Shown: positions 10,760 through 23,652, counted from the first letter of the stretch. The stretch: 64,000 nt of DNA from Pseudomonas solani (GCF_026072635.1 NZ_AP023081.1:6568501-6632500), one strand, 5' to 3'. Translations and numbers: made by a program. Notes: generated by a model from the letters alone, not told the origin.

Positions 10760-10883
10760 GGGGCGTCCTCCTGACGATCATTCATGGCAAAGGTAGACCG
10801 GCGACACGCTTGGCGGGTTCAGGCGGATGCTCTGATGGCCTTCTGAGACTATGCTGCAGCAGGCCCGCCACAAGAACGCCAAC

Positions 10884-11741
10884 ATGCCGCGCTGCGCCTT
10901 TCTCCTGCTCTGCTTCGTCGCCCTAGCCTCGACCGCCGGCGAGCGCCTGGTCTATCCCCTGCACTCCAAGGGCGAAGACCCGGAAGCCTACGTGGTCGAG
11001 CTGCTGCAACTGGCCCTGCGACGCAGCGGCGGCGACTACCAGTTGGAACCCTCGCTCGAACCCATGCCGCAGTCCCGTGCGCAGCTGTCCCTGGAGCGCA
11101 ACGACGGCCGAGTGCACGTGATGTGGACCATGACCACCCGCGAACGCGAAGCCGACCTGCTGCCGATCCGCATCCCCATCTACAAGGGCCTGATCAGCTG
11201 GCGCGTGTTCCTGGTGCGCGCCGACCAGCGCGACCTGCTCGCCGATGTCACCCGCCGCGAGCAGCTCGAAGCCCTGCGCATGGGCCAGCGCCACGACTGG
11301 CCCGACACCGCCATCCTGCGCGCCAACGGCCTCAACGTGGTGACCACGCCGGGCTACGAGAGCCTGTTCCGCATGCTCGACGCCGGCCGTTTCGAGCTGT
11401 TCCCCCGCGAGGTGGTGGTGGCCTGGGACGAACAGCGCCGCGCCGAAGCCGATGGCCTGCACCTGGCCGTGGACGAGCACCTGGTGCTGCACTACCCGAC
11501 GGCCTTCTACTTCTTCACCTCGCGCCAGCGCCCCGAGCTGGCCGCCGCCATCCAGCGCGGCCTGGAGGCGGCCATCGCCGATGGCGGCTTCGAGCGCCTG
11601 TTCCAGCGCTACCACGGCAAAACCCTGCGCCGCGCACGCATGGACAAGCGCCAGGTGATCGAACTGGACAACCCCGACCTGCCGGAAGAAACCCCCATCG
11701 ACCGCGAGGCGCTCTGGTACCGCCCGCTTGCACCCAAGTAG
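10884..11741 (+). CDS. Periplasmic solute-binding protein (SBP family 3-like)
   Basis: About 285 residues with a signal peptide (MPRCAFLLLCFVALASTAG) and a bilobed binding-protein layout similar to extracellular solute-binding family 3, a distant member. The ATG at 10884 is chosen because the signal peptide begins there; an upstream ATG at 10851 is possible, and neither has a clear ribosome site. No ABC permease or ATPase gene is adjacent. A chemoreceptor gene follows 130 bp downstream on the same strand, so a role in sensing is possible but not shown. Confidence 0.75.
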   Translation: MPRCAFLLLCFVALASTAGERLVYPLHSKGEDPEAYVVELLQLALRRSGGDYQLEPSLEPMPQSRAQLSLERNDGRVHVMWTMTTREREADLLPIRIPIYKGLISWRVFLVRADQRDLLADVTRREQLEALRMGQRHDWPDTAILRANGLNVVTTPGYESLFRMLDAGRFELFPREVVVAWDEQRRAEADGLHLAVDEHLVLHYPTAFYFFTSRQRPELAAAIQRGLEAAIADGGFERLFQRYHGKTLRRARMDKRQVIELDNPDLPEETPIDREALWYRPLAPK

Positions 11742-11870
11742 CGCCTGAGCGCCCCGGCCGACCCGCGCCGGTGCAGCGCGCGCCCTCCCCCGCCACGCAA
11801 CGCCTGGCGCCACCGTAATGGCACTTCGCTTGCAACGCGCCTCGAAAACCGAGAAGAAAGGGAGATCGCC

Positions 11871-13259
11871 ATGCTGCAGCTTCTGCGTCCCGCACGCCGC
11901 GCCACGGATGAAGGCGCGCTCGACGCGCTATTCACCGCCCACGACCTGACCACCCGCCTACCCGCCGGCAGCCCACTGATGGGCCGCCTCAACGGCTTCG
12001 TCGAGGGCCTGCAACAGCGCATCCGCACCAGCCTCGGCGCCGCCGTCGGCATCGCCGCCCACGCCCCGGAGCTGGCGCGCATTGCCGCTGCCAACCAGCA
12101 GAGCGGGCAGCTGCTGGCGCAATCCTCCGAGCTGATCGCCAGCGCCAGCGAAGAGGTCACCACCACCCTCGACGCCGAGCTGGTGCCCGGTGCCGCCGAG
12201 GTGGCGCGGCTCTCCGGCGACGTTTCCAGCACCCTGCGCCAGTGCCAGCGCAACGGCCAGGACGTGCTGCGCCAGGTGGACGCCATCGGCACCAGCGAGC
12301 AGCAGCTGGGCAGCGTGATCGGCAACCTCACCGGCCAGCTGGAGGAAGTCAGCAAGGTGATAGGCGTCATCGCCAGCATCTCCCAGCAAACCAACCTGCT
12401 GGCACTCAACGCCGCCATCGAGGCCGCCCGCGCCGGCAGCCACGGCCGTGGCTTCGCCGTGGTCGCCGAGGAAGTACGGCGCCTGGCCGGGCACACCACC
12501 GACGCCACCACCCAGGTGAGCGGCATCATCGAGCGTTTCCGCGATGGCATGGCGCAGCTGGCCGACGCCGGCGAGCGCATGCACCAGGCGGTGGCCGAGG
12601 GGCACCAGGGCATGCTCCAGGTGGGCGCCGGGCTGGACAGCACCCGCGCGGCCATGGACAAGCTGGACGGCCGCGTCGGCCAGATCGCCTCCGGCACCGA
12701 GCAGATCGGCCAGGCCGTGCGCTCGATCAACGGCGACGTGCAGAACATCGCCCAGGTGGCCGCCGAGCTGCTGGGCAAGGCCGGCCAGGTGCTGCGCCAC
12801 AGCCAGGCCGTGCGTGAGGATGGCGACCGCCTGTTGCAGGGCCTGGGCGGCTTCCGCCTGGAGATGCACCGCGACATCCAGCGCAGCATCGAGCGCCTGG
12901 CCTGCGAGCCGGCGCTGCTGGGCGACGCGGCCCAGGCCGAGGGGCTGCTGGCCGATACGCTGAAGCGCGATGCGCGCATCGAGCTGTTCTACCTGGTGGA
13001 CCGCACCGGCACCCAGCTCTCGGAGAACGTCTTCGCCCTCGACGTGCCGCACCAGGGCGAATCCTGCAAGGGCCGCCACTGGGGGCAGCGCCCGTGGTTC
13101 CGCGCGGTCGCCGATGGCCTCGCCAGTCACATCACGCCGGTGTACCGTTCGTCCGCCACCGACGACTTCTGCTTCACCGTCTCGGTGCCGGTTTTCGGAC
13201 CCCGTGGCGAACTGCAGCGCGTGCTCGGTGCCGATGTGCGCCTCAGCGCGCTGATCTGA
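11871..13259 (+). CDS. Membrane-free chemoreceptor with C-terminal PDC-like sensor
   Basis: A 462-residue methyl-accepting chemotaxis protein. The signalling hairpin lies early (residues about 160-206, with SQQTNLLALNAAIEAARAG and GFAVVAEEVRRLA). No transmembrane segment is visible. The last 120 residues resemble a PDC/Cache ligand-binding fold (RPWFRAVADG, PVYRSS, VLGADVRL), normally an extracytoplasmic domain located before the signalling part. The order here is reversed, implying a cytoplasmic receptor. AAGGGAG lies before the ATG. Ligand unknown; the upstream solute-binding protein gene may be unrelated. Confidence 0.85.
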   Translation: MLQLLRPARRATDEGALDALFTAHDLTTRLPAGSPLMGRLNGFVEGLQQRIRTSLGAAVGIAAHAPELARIAAANQQSGQLLAQSSELIASASEEVTTTLDAELVPGAAEVARLSGDVSSTLRQCQRNGQDVLRQVDAIGTSEQQLGSVIGNLTGQLEEVSKVIGVIASISQQTNLLALNAAIEAARAGSHGRGFAVVAEEVRRLAGHTTDATTQVSGIIERFRDGMAQLADAGERMHQAVAEGHQGMLQVGAGLDSTRAAMDKLDGRVGQIASGTEQIGQAVRSINGDVQNIAQVAAELLGKAGQVLRHSQAVREDGDRLLQGLGGFRLEMHRDIQRSIERLACEPALLGDAAQAEGLLADTLKRDARIELFYLVDRTGTQLSENVFALDVPHQGESCKGRHWGQRPWFRAVADGLASHITPVYRSSATDDFCFTVSVPVFGPRGELQRVLGADVRLSALI

Positions 13260-13337
13260 ACGGTCACGGGAACACTCAGGAGGTGGGCGGCCTCTAACCA
13301 GCAGGACCGCCTACCCAAACCACGCAGAGGACTGCCC

Positions 13338-13757
13338 ATGACCATTACCGTCACCACCGAATCCGCAGACGGCTACCGCCACAGCATCAACGTCGGCGAC
13401 GAGCACCAGCTGTTCACCGACCTGCCCAAGGCCCTGGGCGGCGAAGGCAGCGCGCCGGAACCCCACGACTATTTCGACGTCGCCCTGGGTGCCTGCAAGG
13501 CCCTCACCGTGACCCTCTACGCCCGCAGCCACGACATCCCGCTGACCGGCATCGGCGTCGACGTGACCCACGACAGCAGCAAGGAGAAGCAAGGCCAGTA
13601 CGGCATGAGCGTGAAGCTGACCCTGCGCGGCGCCCTCACCGACGACCAGCGCGCCACCCTGCTGCGCATCGCCGACAAGTGCCCGCTGCACAAGCTGATG
13701 ACCACCACCGAAGTGACCATCGAGACCCGCCTGGCCGAAGGCGATTTCAGCCAGTAA
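13338..13757 (+). CDS. OsmC family peroxiredoxin-like protein
   Basis: A 139-residue OsmC/Ohr-superfamily protein. The conserved core ALGACKALTVTLYARS carries the first cysteine; the second is in ADKCPLHKLM. These two cysteines reduce organic hydroperoxides in characterised relatives. AGAGGA precedes the ATG. Monocistronic by spacing, between the chemoreceptor and pirin genes. Which OsmC subgroup it belongs to cannot be decided by eye. Confidence 0.88.
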   Translation: MTITVTTESADGYRHSINVGDEHQLFTDLPKALGGEGSAPEPHDYFDVALGACKALTVTLYARSHDIPLTGIGVDVTHDSSKEKQGQYGMSVKLTLRGALTDDQRATLLRIADKCPLHKLMTTTEVTIETRLAEGDFSQ

Positions 13758-13824
13758 GCCCGCCCCTCTGGGCTTCCCGCGTGGACGCGTTATGCTTGCG
13801 CCTCCACCGCGCCGGAAGCCCAGC

Positions 13825-14688
13825 ATGAACGACATCCTCACCCTCCGCCCCCGTGCCGAAGAAGTCGCCGGGCTGCCCATCCTCCGCCCCCTGCCGTCGG
13901 CCCAGTGCCGCAGCGTCGGCCCCTTCGTGTTCTTCGACCACATGCTCGCCAGCGCCTACCCGGCCGGCCAGGGCATGGACGTGCGCCAGCACCCGCACAT
14001 CGGCCTGTCCACCCTCACCTACCTGTTCGAGGGCGAGTTGCAGCACAAGGACAGCCTCGGCTCCGACCAGCGCGTGCAACCCGGCGATGTCAGCTGGATG
14101 ACCGCCGGTGCCGGTGTCGCCCACGTCGAGCGCACCCCGGCGGAGCTCGTGGCCCGCGGCTCGCGCATCCACGGCCTGCAGGTGTGGCTGGCGTTGCCCC
14201 GCGAGGAAGAGGAGCGCGCGCCCAGCTACAGCCACCACAGCGCCGCCAGCCTGCCGCAGCAGGACGCCCTCGGTGTGCGCATCCGCCTGGTCGCCGGCAG
14301 CGGCTTCTGCCTGGAGTCCCCGGTGCCGGTGCTCTCCCCGACGCTCTACGCCGATGTGCACATGGAAGCCGGCGCCACCCTGCTGGTGCCCACCGAGCAC
14401 CCACAGCGTGCTGTCTATTTGCTGGAGGGCGAGGTGCTGCTGGACGACCAGCCCCTGGCCATCAACACCCTCACCGTGCTGCCCGAAGGCGTGGAATACA
14501 GCCTCGCCGCCTGTGGCAGCGCGCACCTGGTGATCATCGGCGGCGCGCCGCTGGACGGTCCCCGGCGGATGAACTGGAACTTCGTGTCCAGCGACCCGCA
14601 GCGCATCGACGCGGCACGCGCCCGCTGGGCCGCCGCCGACTGGCCGCAGGTGCCGGGCGAGACCAGCCGCATCGAGCTGCCGCGCTAA
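13825..14688 (+). CDS. Pirin family protein
   Basis: A 287-residue bicupin pirin. The N-terminal cupin carries the metal ligands in RQHPHIGLSTLTYLFEGE and the later H of AGVAHVERTP; the C-terminal half is the second cupin. Bacterial pirins can be quercetin dioxygenase-like or regulatory; the activity here is not known. GGAAG lies before the ATG at 13825. Its stop codon overlaps the stop codon of the convergent AraC-type gene. Confidence 0.9.
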   Translation: MNDILTLRPRAEEVAGLPILRPLPSAQCRSVGPFVFFDHMLASAYPAGQGMDVRQHPHIGLSTLTYLFEGELQHKDSLGSDQRVQPGDVSWMTAGAGVAHVERTPAELVARGSRIHGLQVWLALPREEEERAPSYSHHSAASLPQQDALGVRIRLVAGSGFCLESPVPVLSPTLYADVHMEAGATLLVPTEHPQRAVYLLEGEVLLDDQPLAINTLTVLPEGVEYSLAACGSAHLVIIGGAPLDGPRRMNWNFVSSDPQRIDAARARWAAADWPQVPGETSRIELPR

Positions 14689-15485
14689 CTGCGCAAGCGA
14701 TTGCCGTAGGCGCCCGGCGTGCAGCCGTAGTGGCGCTGGAACAGGGCGATGAAGGCCGAGGTGGAGTCATAGCCCAGCTCGCTGGCCAGGGTGGTGACGC
14801 TCATGCCATCGGCCAGCAGGGGCAGCGCCGCCAGCAGGCGCAGGCGCTGCCGCCACTCGCGGAACGACAGCTGCGTCTCGGCCTGGAACAGCCGCACCAG
14901 GGTGCGCCGTGACGCCCCCACCTGCCCCGCCCACGCCTCGATGCCCCGGTCGTCCGCCGGGTCGGCGCGCAGCGCATCGGTGATCCGCCGCAGCCGCGCA
15001 TCCCGGGGCAGCGGCAGGCTGAAGGGCGCCGCCTCCAGGTTGCGCACCTCGTCCACCAGCACCCGCAGCAGCCGGGCCTCGGCGCCCTGCTCCGGGTAGT
15101 CGCGGGGGAAGCCCGAGGCACGCTCCATCAGCTCGCGCAGCAACGGCGTCACCTGCAGCACGGCGCAGTCGCGCTGGTAGCCGTCCAGCACCGAGGCGTC
15201 CAGGTACAGGCTGCGGAATTCGATGGCCCGTTCGCTGTAGGCGGTGTGGCGCACCCCGGCGGGAATCCACAGCGCGCACTGCGGCGGCAGCAGGTAGCTG
15301 TGCCCCTCGGTGAGCACCTGCATGACCCCGGCGCGGGCGTAGGTGAACTGCACCCAGTCGTGGCTGTGCATCTCGATGGGGTGGCCGGCGGGGATGTCGA
15401 ACATGCGCAGGTACACCGGGCGCGGCAGGCGCGGGTACTCCGGGATCGGGGGAATGGCGGGCGGCACTTGTCTCGCTTGCGGCAT
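14685..15485 (-). CDS. AraC-family transcriptional regulator
   Basis: A 266-residue regulator: an N-terminal cupin (HSHDWVQFTYARAGVMQV, then PPQCALWIPAGVRHTAYS) and a C-terminal double helix-turn-helix (ASRRTLVRLFQAET and SVTTLASELGYDSTSAFIALF). The start at 15485 (MPQARQ) is preferred because it begins the conserved part, 86 bp from the divergent panB-like gene, which is therefore a plausible target. Its 3' end overlaps the convergent pirin gene by 3 bp. Effector unknown. Confidence 0.9.
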   Translation of the reverse strand: MPQARQVPPAIPPIPEYPRLPRPVYLRMFDIPAGHPIEMHSHDWVQFTYARAGVMQVLTEGHSYLLPPQCALWIPAGVRHTAYSERAIEFRSLYLDASVLDGYQRDCAVLQVTPLLRELMERASGFPRDYPEQGAEARLLRVLVDEVRNLEAAPFSLPLPRDARLRRITDALRADPADDRGIEAWAGQVGASRRTLVRLFQAETQLSFREWRQRLRLLAALPLLADGMSVTTLASELGYDSTSAFIALFQRHYGCTPGAYGNRLRS

Positions 15486-15570
15486 CGGCTGTCCCTTTTG
15501 CTCAAGTGAGCGGGAAAACGCCGATGGTAGCCTGCGCCACGCCAATCCGTGCACTGCCCAGGAGTCCCCC

Positions 15571-16401
15571 ATGAGCACCCATGCCCCCATCGCCCGCCTT
15601 ACGGTCCCGGCCATCCGCCAGCGCAAGGGCGCCGGCAGCCTGGTGTCGCTGACCGCCTACAGCACGCCCATGGCGCGCTGGGTGGATGCCCACGCGGACC
15701 TGATCATCGTCGGCGACTCCGTCGGCATGGTGCTCTACGGCATGCCCAGCACCCTGGGCGTGACCCTGGAGATGATGATCGCCCACGGCCAGGCGGTGAT
15801 GCGCGGCTCCAGCCGCGCCTGCGTGGCGGTGGACCTGCCCTTCGGCAGCTACCAGGCCAGCCCCGAGCAGGCCTTTGTCAGCGCCGCGCGGCTGCTGCGC
15901 GAAACCGGCGCCGCGGCGGTGAAGCTGGAAGGCGGCGAGGAGATGGCCGCCACCGTGGCGTTCCTGGTGAACCGGGGCGTGCCGGTGCTGGCCCACATCG
16001 GGCTGATGCCGCAACAGGTCAACACCATGGGTGGCTTCAAGGCCCAGGGGCGCGATGCGGCCGGTGCCGAACGGGTGCGCCGCGATGCGTTGGCGATGCA
16101 GGCGGCCGGCGCCTTCGCCGTGGTCATCGAGGGCACCGCCGAGCCCCTGGCGCGGCAGTTGAGCGAGGAGCTGGAGATCCCCACCATCGGCATCGGCGCA
16201 TCCCCCGCCTGCGACGGCCAGGTGCTGGTGACCGAGGATCTGCTGGGCCTGTTCGGCGACTACCAGCCGCGCTTCGTCAAACGCTATGCCGAGCTGGCAC
16301 CCAGCATCGAGCAGGCGTTAGCCGCCTATGCAGGGGACGTGCGCGCGGGGCGCTTCCCGGAGCCGGGGCATTGCTTTGGCGTGAAGGCTGTTTCGGGGTG
16401 A
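15571..16401 (+). CDS. panB: Ketopantoate hydroxymethyltransferase (PanB family), stand-alone
   Basis: A 276-residue PanB-family enzyme (5,10-methylenetetrahydrofolate:3-methyl-2-oxobutanoate hydroxymethyltransferase, pantothenate synthesis). The expected active-site positions are present: D in VGDSVGM, D in VDLPFGSY, K and E in VKLEGG, H in AHIGLMPQ, E in VIEGTAEP. AGGAG lies before the ATG at 15571. It is not next to panC, as the main panB usually is, and diverges from an AraC regulator, so it may be a second copy with its own control. Whether another panB exists lies outside the window. Confidence 0.88.
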   Translation: MSTHAPIARLTVPAIRQRKGAGSLVSLTAYSTPMARWVDAHADLIIVGDSVGMVLYGMPSTLGVTLEMMIAHGQAVMRGSSRACVAVDLPFGSYQASPEQAFVSAARLLRETGAAAVKLEGGEEMAATVAFLVNRGVPVLAHIGLMPQQVNTMGGFKAQGRDAAGAERVRRDALAMQAAGAFAVVIEGTAEPLARQLSEELEIPTIGIGASPACDGQVLVTEDLLGLFGDYQPRFVKRYAELAPSIEQALAAYAGDVRAGRFPEPGHCFGVKAVSG

Positions 16402-16408
16402 AGCGGCG

Positions 16409-16446
16409 GTGGGTCGAAGCGGAGCGCCGCCCGGCCCACCCTACGC
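16409..16446. repeat. Possible repeat fragment after panB
   Basis: gtgggtcgaagcgga followed by gcgccgcccggcccaccctacg carries gtggg/cccac arms and the caccctacg end seen in the repeat at 9597-9682. It may be a partial copy. Confidence 0.35.
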
Positions 16447-16465
16447 GACTGCGTGCCGGCGGCGG

Positions 16466-17469
16466 CTATACCACCCGCCCTTCCGCCCAGCGCTCCTTCA
16501 CTTCCAGGACGGCCGGCATCTGGCTGATGAACAGTTCCACCAGGCTCGGGTCGAAGTGCCTGCCGCTCTGCTCGCGCAGGAGCGCGATGGCGTCCTCCAC
16601 CGACCAGGCCCGCTTGTAGGGGCGCTCGCTGGTAAGGGCATCGAAGACGTCGGCGATGGCGACGATGCGCCCTTCGATGGCGATCTCCTCGCCCCGCAGG
16701 CCATTGGGGTAGCCGCTGCCGTCCCATTTCTCGTGGTGGGTCAGGGCGATGCTGCGGGCCATGCGCAGCAGGCCGCTGGGGTGCTCACCGATGATCTCGG
16801 CGCCGATGCGCACGTGCTCGCGCATCACCACCCATTCGTCATCGTCCAGCTTGCCGGGCTTGCGCAGCACCGCGTCGGGGATGCCGATCTTGCCGACGTC
16901 GTGCATGGGCGCGGCGTTGAGCAGGTCTTCGCAGGCGGCTTCGCTCCAACCCAGGGCGCGGGCGAGGATGCGGGCGTAGTGGCTCATGCGGATGACGTGC
17001 AGGCCGGTCTCGTTGTCCTTGTATTCGGCGGCCAGGCCGAGGCGCTGGACGATCTGCAGGCGCGTCTGCTTGAGCTCGTCGAGGCGCACCAGGGACAGGT
17101 GGGTGCGCACCCGCGCACGGACGATGGGCGGGCTCACCGGCTTGGTGATGTAGTCCACCGCGCCCACTTCGAAGCCGCGTGCTTCGTCTTCGACATCGGC
17201 CAGGGCGGTGACGAAGATCACCGGGATGGAGGTGGTGGCTTCGTCGGCCTTGAGGCGCGCACAGACTTCGTGGCCGGTCATTCCCGGCATCATCACGTCC
17301 AGCAGCACCAGGTCCGGCGCCTCGCGCTGGGCCAGTTCCAGGGCCTTGGCCCCGTCCTTGGCGAACAGCAGGCGGTAGTCGTCCTGGAGGATGTGGCGCA
17401 GCACCTGGAGGTTGGTGGGCTCGTCGTCCACCAGCAGCAGGCAGAGGCGGTTGTCCTGGGGGGTAGCGG

Positions 17470-17473
<4 letters not shown>
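16466..17473 (-). CDS. HD-GYP response regulator (cyclic-di-GMP phosphodiesterase)
   Basis: A 335-residue protein: N-terminal receiver with phospho-acceptor D59 (LVLLDVMMPGMTG) and a C-terminal HD-GYP domain with HD at 191-192 (APMHDVGKIGIPD) and HHEKWDGSGYP at 246-256. These motifs are intact, so phosphodiesterase activity on cyclic-di-GMP is expected from the family. Its ATG overlaps the TGA of the upstream hybrid kinase (4-nt ATGA), which points to translational coupling and a phosphorelay from the kinase to this output. Confidence 0.93.
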
Positions 17474-21168
<3,695 letters not shown>

Positions 21169-21318
21169 CGAATCCGGGTCTCGCGGGCGGGGCGGGCATC
21201 TGGAGAATCAACACGGTCGCGGCCCGTCAGTCAATGTCGGGCCGGCCAGTGGATATGCGCGCATGACCGGCAAAATGCCATCATCCGCGTGCGAATGCAA
21301 AACCACCTGTCCGGCCGG

Positions 21319-22044
21319 TCAGGTGAAGACTTCGTCCAGCAATGCATCCATGGCCGCGAAGGCCCGCCGGGCGACCCGCGGGTTGTATTCGGCGACGCCG
21401 GGGCGCTTGGCGTCGGGGTCGGTGAAGGAGTGCACGGCGCCACCGTAGCTGAGCAGTTGCCAGTCCACCCCGGCGGCACTCATCTCGGCGGCGAAGGCCG
21501 GCAGCTGCTCACGGGGCACCAGTGGGTCGGCGGCGCCGTCGAGCACCAGCACCGCGCCCTTGATGCGCCTGGCGGCAGCGGGGTCGGGCGTATCCAGCGC
21601 GCCGTGGAAGGAGACGAAGGCCTTGAGGTCGGCCCCCGCGCGGGCCAGCTCCAGGGCACAGGTGCCACCGAAGCAGAAGCCGAAGGCGGCCTGGCGGGCA
21701 GGGTCGATATTCACCGCGTGCTGTTCGCGCAGGGCCTGCAGCGCGGCGACCATGCGCCGGCGCAGCAGTTGGCGGTCTGCCTTGAGCGGCGCCATCGCGG
21801 CCCCCGCTTCGTTGGCATCGGCAGGCCGCACCCCGGCACCGTAGAGGTCGACCACCAGCACCACCCTCCTCTCCTCGGCCACCTGGCGCGCGGTGTCGAT
21901 GGCGCTGTCGGTGATGCCGAACCAGTTGGGCACCATCAGCAGGGCCGGCCGCGGGTCTTCGACATTGGGGTCATAGACCAGTTGCCCCTCGAAGACCTGG
22001 CCGTCGACTTCATAACTGATGGCGTGGGCGCGGATCTGACTCAT
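21319..22044 (-). CDS. Dienelactone hydrolase family protein
   Basis: A 241-residue alpha/beta hydrolase with the dienelactone hydrolase triad: nucleophile cysteine in GFCFGG, D in DGAADPLV, H in GGAVHSF. GAGGTG precedes the ATG. The gene stands near htpG, as a homologous hydrolase does in P. aeruginosa (PA1597, from memory). No aromatic-degradation genes accompany it, so its substrate is unknown. Confidence 0.88.
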   Translation of the reverse strand: MSQIRAHAISYEVDGQVFEGQLVYDPNVEDPRPALLMVPNWFGITDSAIDTARQVAEERRVVLVVDLYGAGVRPADANEAGAAMAPLKADRQLLRRRMVAALQALREQHAVNIDPARQAAFGFCFGGTCALELARAGADLKAFVSFHGALDTPDPAAARRIKGAVLVLDGAADPLVPREQLPAFAAEMSAAGVDWQLLSYGGAVHSFTDPDAKRPGVAEYNPRVARRAFAAMDALLDEVFT

Positions 22045-22308
22045 GGATCACCTCGTTTACCGTGGATGGGATCGGCCGTCCGCTCTGGCCTGGGGCTTCT
22101 GGCCCAAGCGCAGGAGCTTAGCCGTGCTTGGCGGCGAACGCACGGATTGGCTGACGATTGCTCGGCCCGGGAACTGCGGGACCGATCGCGTTGCGGGGGC
22201 AAGAACGGAACGGCGACTTGCGATAGCGCCATCAGAACGGCATCATCCCGCCGCCGGTTTTCCGGCACCGATGATTTCCAACCGAATTCTTCTCACAAGG
22301 AGCGTGAT

Positions 22309-22911
22309 ATGAAGGGGCCTTTCGCCGCTGTCCTTCTTTCCCTGTCCCTGCTGGGTGGCTGCGTGACCGTGCCCCAGGGCACCGACTTCCCTGCCCCCGA
22401 CAAAGCCGCCAGCCCTGCCCAGCAGAGCGTCGCCCTGGCTCCGGTCGAAGTGACCGACAAGACCTTCGTCAAATGGAATGCCGGGCAGACTCAGTCCAGC
22501 GGCATGACCCTGAGCCTGGGCAACTACCTGAAGGCCAGCAACCGCTTCAGCAACGTGCGCATGCCCGGTCAGACCCTCGCAGCCGATGACCAGGTGCTGT
22601 CGTTCAGCTTCGACACCTACAACGTCCACCGTCGCCCCTATGGCGGTTACTTCCCCTTCGCCCTCGTCACCCTCACCGGCTACATCTGGTTCGGCGGCAC
22701 CTCCCACATCGACGAATCCAACGTCAGTGGCCGCCTCCAGGTGAGCGATGCCCAGGGCAAGCTGCTGCACAGCTACCAGACCCGCCAATACGGCGAGCGC
22801 AGCATCTCGCTTTATTCCATGGGCCCGGTGAACGGCAGCCCTGAGCGCCAAAGCGCCGTTGCCGACCTGCTCGACCAATACCAATCCGATCTTGGAAAAC
22901 CAACCAAATGA
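22309..22911 (+). CDS. Putative lipoprotein, first of a pair
   Basis: A 200-residue exported protein with a lipobox (LLGGC, cysteine at residue 18). The mature part has no motif I can name; it includes a short hydrophobic stretch (FPFALVTLTGYIWFGG) that may be a membrane-associated hairpin. AAGGAG lies 5-6 bp before the ATG. Its TGA overlaps the ATG of the next lipoprotein gene (4-nt overlap), so the two are translated together and may form a complex. Confidence 0.8.
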   Translation: MKGPFAAVLLSLSLLGGCVTVPQGTDFPAPDKAASPAQQSVALAPVEVTDKTFVKWNAGQTQSSGMTLSLGNYLKASNRFSNVRMPGQTLAADDQVLSFSFDTYNVHRRPYGGYFPFALVTLTGYIWFGGTSHIDESNVSGRLQVSDAQGKLLHSYQTRQYGERSISLYSMGPVNGSPERQSAVADLLDQYQSDLGKPTK

Positions 22912-23495
22912 CCCACTTCCTGCGCATCACCACCCTCTTCCTGGGCCTGGCCCTGCTCACCGGCTGCGCCGGCTTCCGCTCGGGCGAAACCGCTGACCTC
23001 GGCACCTGGCCGCAAGCCAAGGAACAGAAGCCCTCGCTGCGCTACGTGGTGGAAGGCAAGGTCAAGATGAACGACGTCGATGGCGCCGTGCAGCCGGCCA
23101 CCGTGAAGGCCTGGTCCGACATCACCGGCAAGGCGTACAAGGAATCCAACCTGTTCTCCTCGGTCAACGAAGGCTTCGGCGACGCCGACATCACCGCCGA
23201 AGTGAAGGTGACCAACGACGGCCACGGCAGCATGGCGCTGGCCTTCATCAGTGGCCTGACCCTGATGGTGATACCGTCCACCGCCGAAGATCGCGTGATC
23301 ACCCAGACCACCTACCGCAACCGCGACGGCAAGGTGCTGGCCGAGGTGACCAAGCAGGACAGCGTGCGCACCTGGATGCAGATCCTGCTGTTCCCCGGCG
23401 TCGTGGTCGCCAACCCCTTCAGCAAGATCAACGAGATCCACTACGACAACAACAAGGCAACCATCCTCGACGCCAGCAAGAACGGCGTGTTCTGA
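22908..23495 (+). CDS. Putative lipoprotein, second of a pair
   Basis: A 195-residue lipoprotein (LLTGC, cysteine at residue 20). A hydrophobic segment around residues 100-117 (GSMALAFISGLTLMVIPS) and another near 155-170 are in positions similar to those of its upstream partner. No recognised family. It ends 16 bp before a strong terminator, so this two-gene operon is self-contained. Confidence 0.8.
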   Translation: MTHFLRITTLFLGLALLTGCAGFRSGETADLGTWPQAKEQKPSLRYVVEGKVKMNDVDGAVQPATVKAWSDITGKAYKESNLFSSVNEGFGDADITAEVKVTNDGHGSMALAFISGLTLMVIPSTAEDRVITQTTYRNRDGKVLAEVTKQDSVRTWMQILLFPGVVVANPFSKINEIHYDNNKATILDASKNGVF

Positions 23496-23511
23496 ACGCC
23501 CGCCATGCCAT

Positions 23512-23544
23512 GAAGAAGGCCCGCACTTGCGGGCCTTCTTCATT
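23512..23544 (+). terminator. Terminator of the lipoprotein pair
   Basis: gaagaaggcccgc and gcgggccttcttc form a 13-bp perfect stem with a 4-nt loop, followed by att. Strong intrinsic terminator that would also work partly in reverse. Confidence 0.85.
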
Positions 23545-23580
23545 TGAGCGGATGAGGACTCGACAGGATGAGCACGTGCC

Positions 23581-23652
23581 GTAGGGTGTGCCGTGTGCGC
23601 ACCGCCGCACGGTGCTTCTGGCGAGATCCAGGTGCGCGCAGCACACCCTACG
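23581..23652. repeat. 72-bp repeat unit with terminal inverted repeats
   Basis: gtagggtgtgc (23581-23591) and gcacaccctac (23642-23652) are perfect 11-bp inverted ends, and the inside holds further dyads (cgcaccgccgcacggtgc). The layout parallels the unit at 9597-9682. Confidence 0.65.

Noticed and set aside
9554..10774. A 406-codon plus-strand frame over the amidohydrolase gene
   Set aside because: The minus-strand protein has metal-binding motifs, a lipobox and a strong ribosome site; the plus frame has none and starts within a repeat.
14685..14688. The pirin/AraC 3' overlap as a regulatory device
   Set aside because: A 3-bp convergent stop overlap is common in compact genomes and needs no special explanation.
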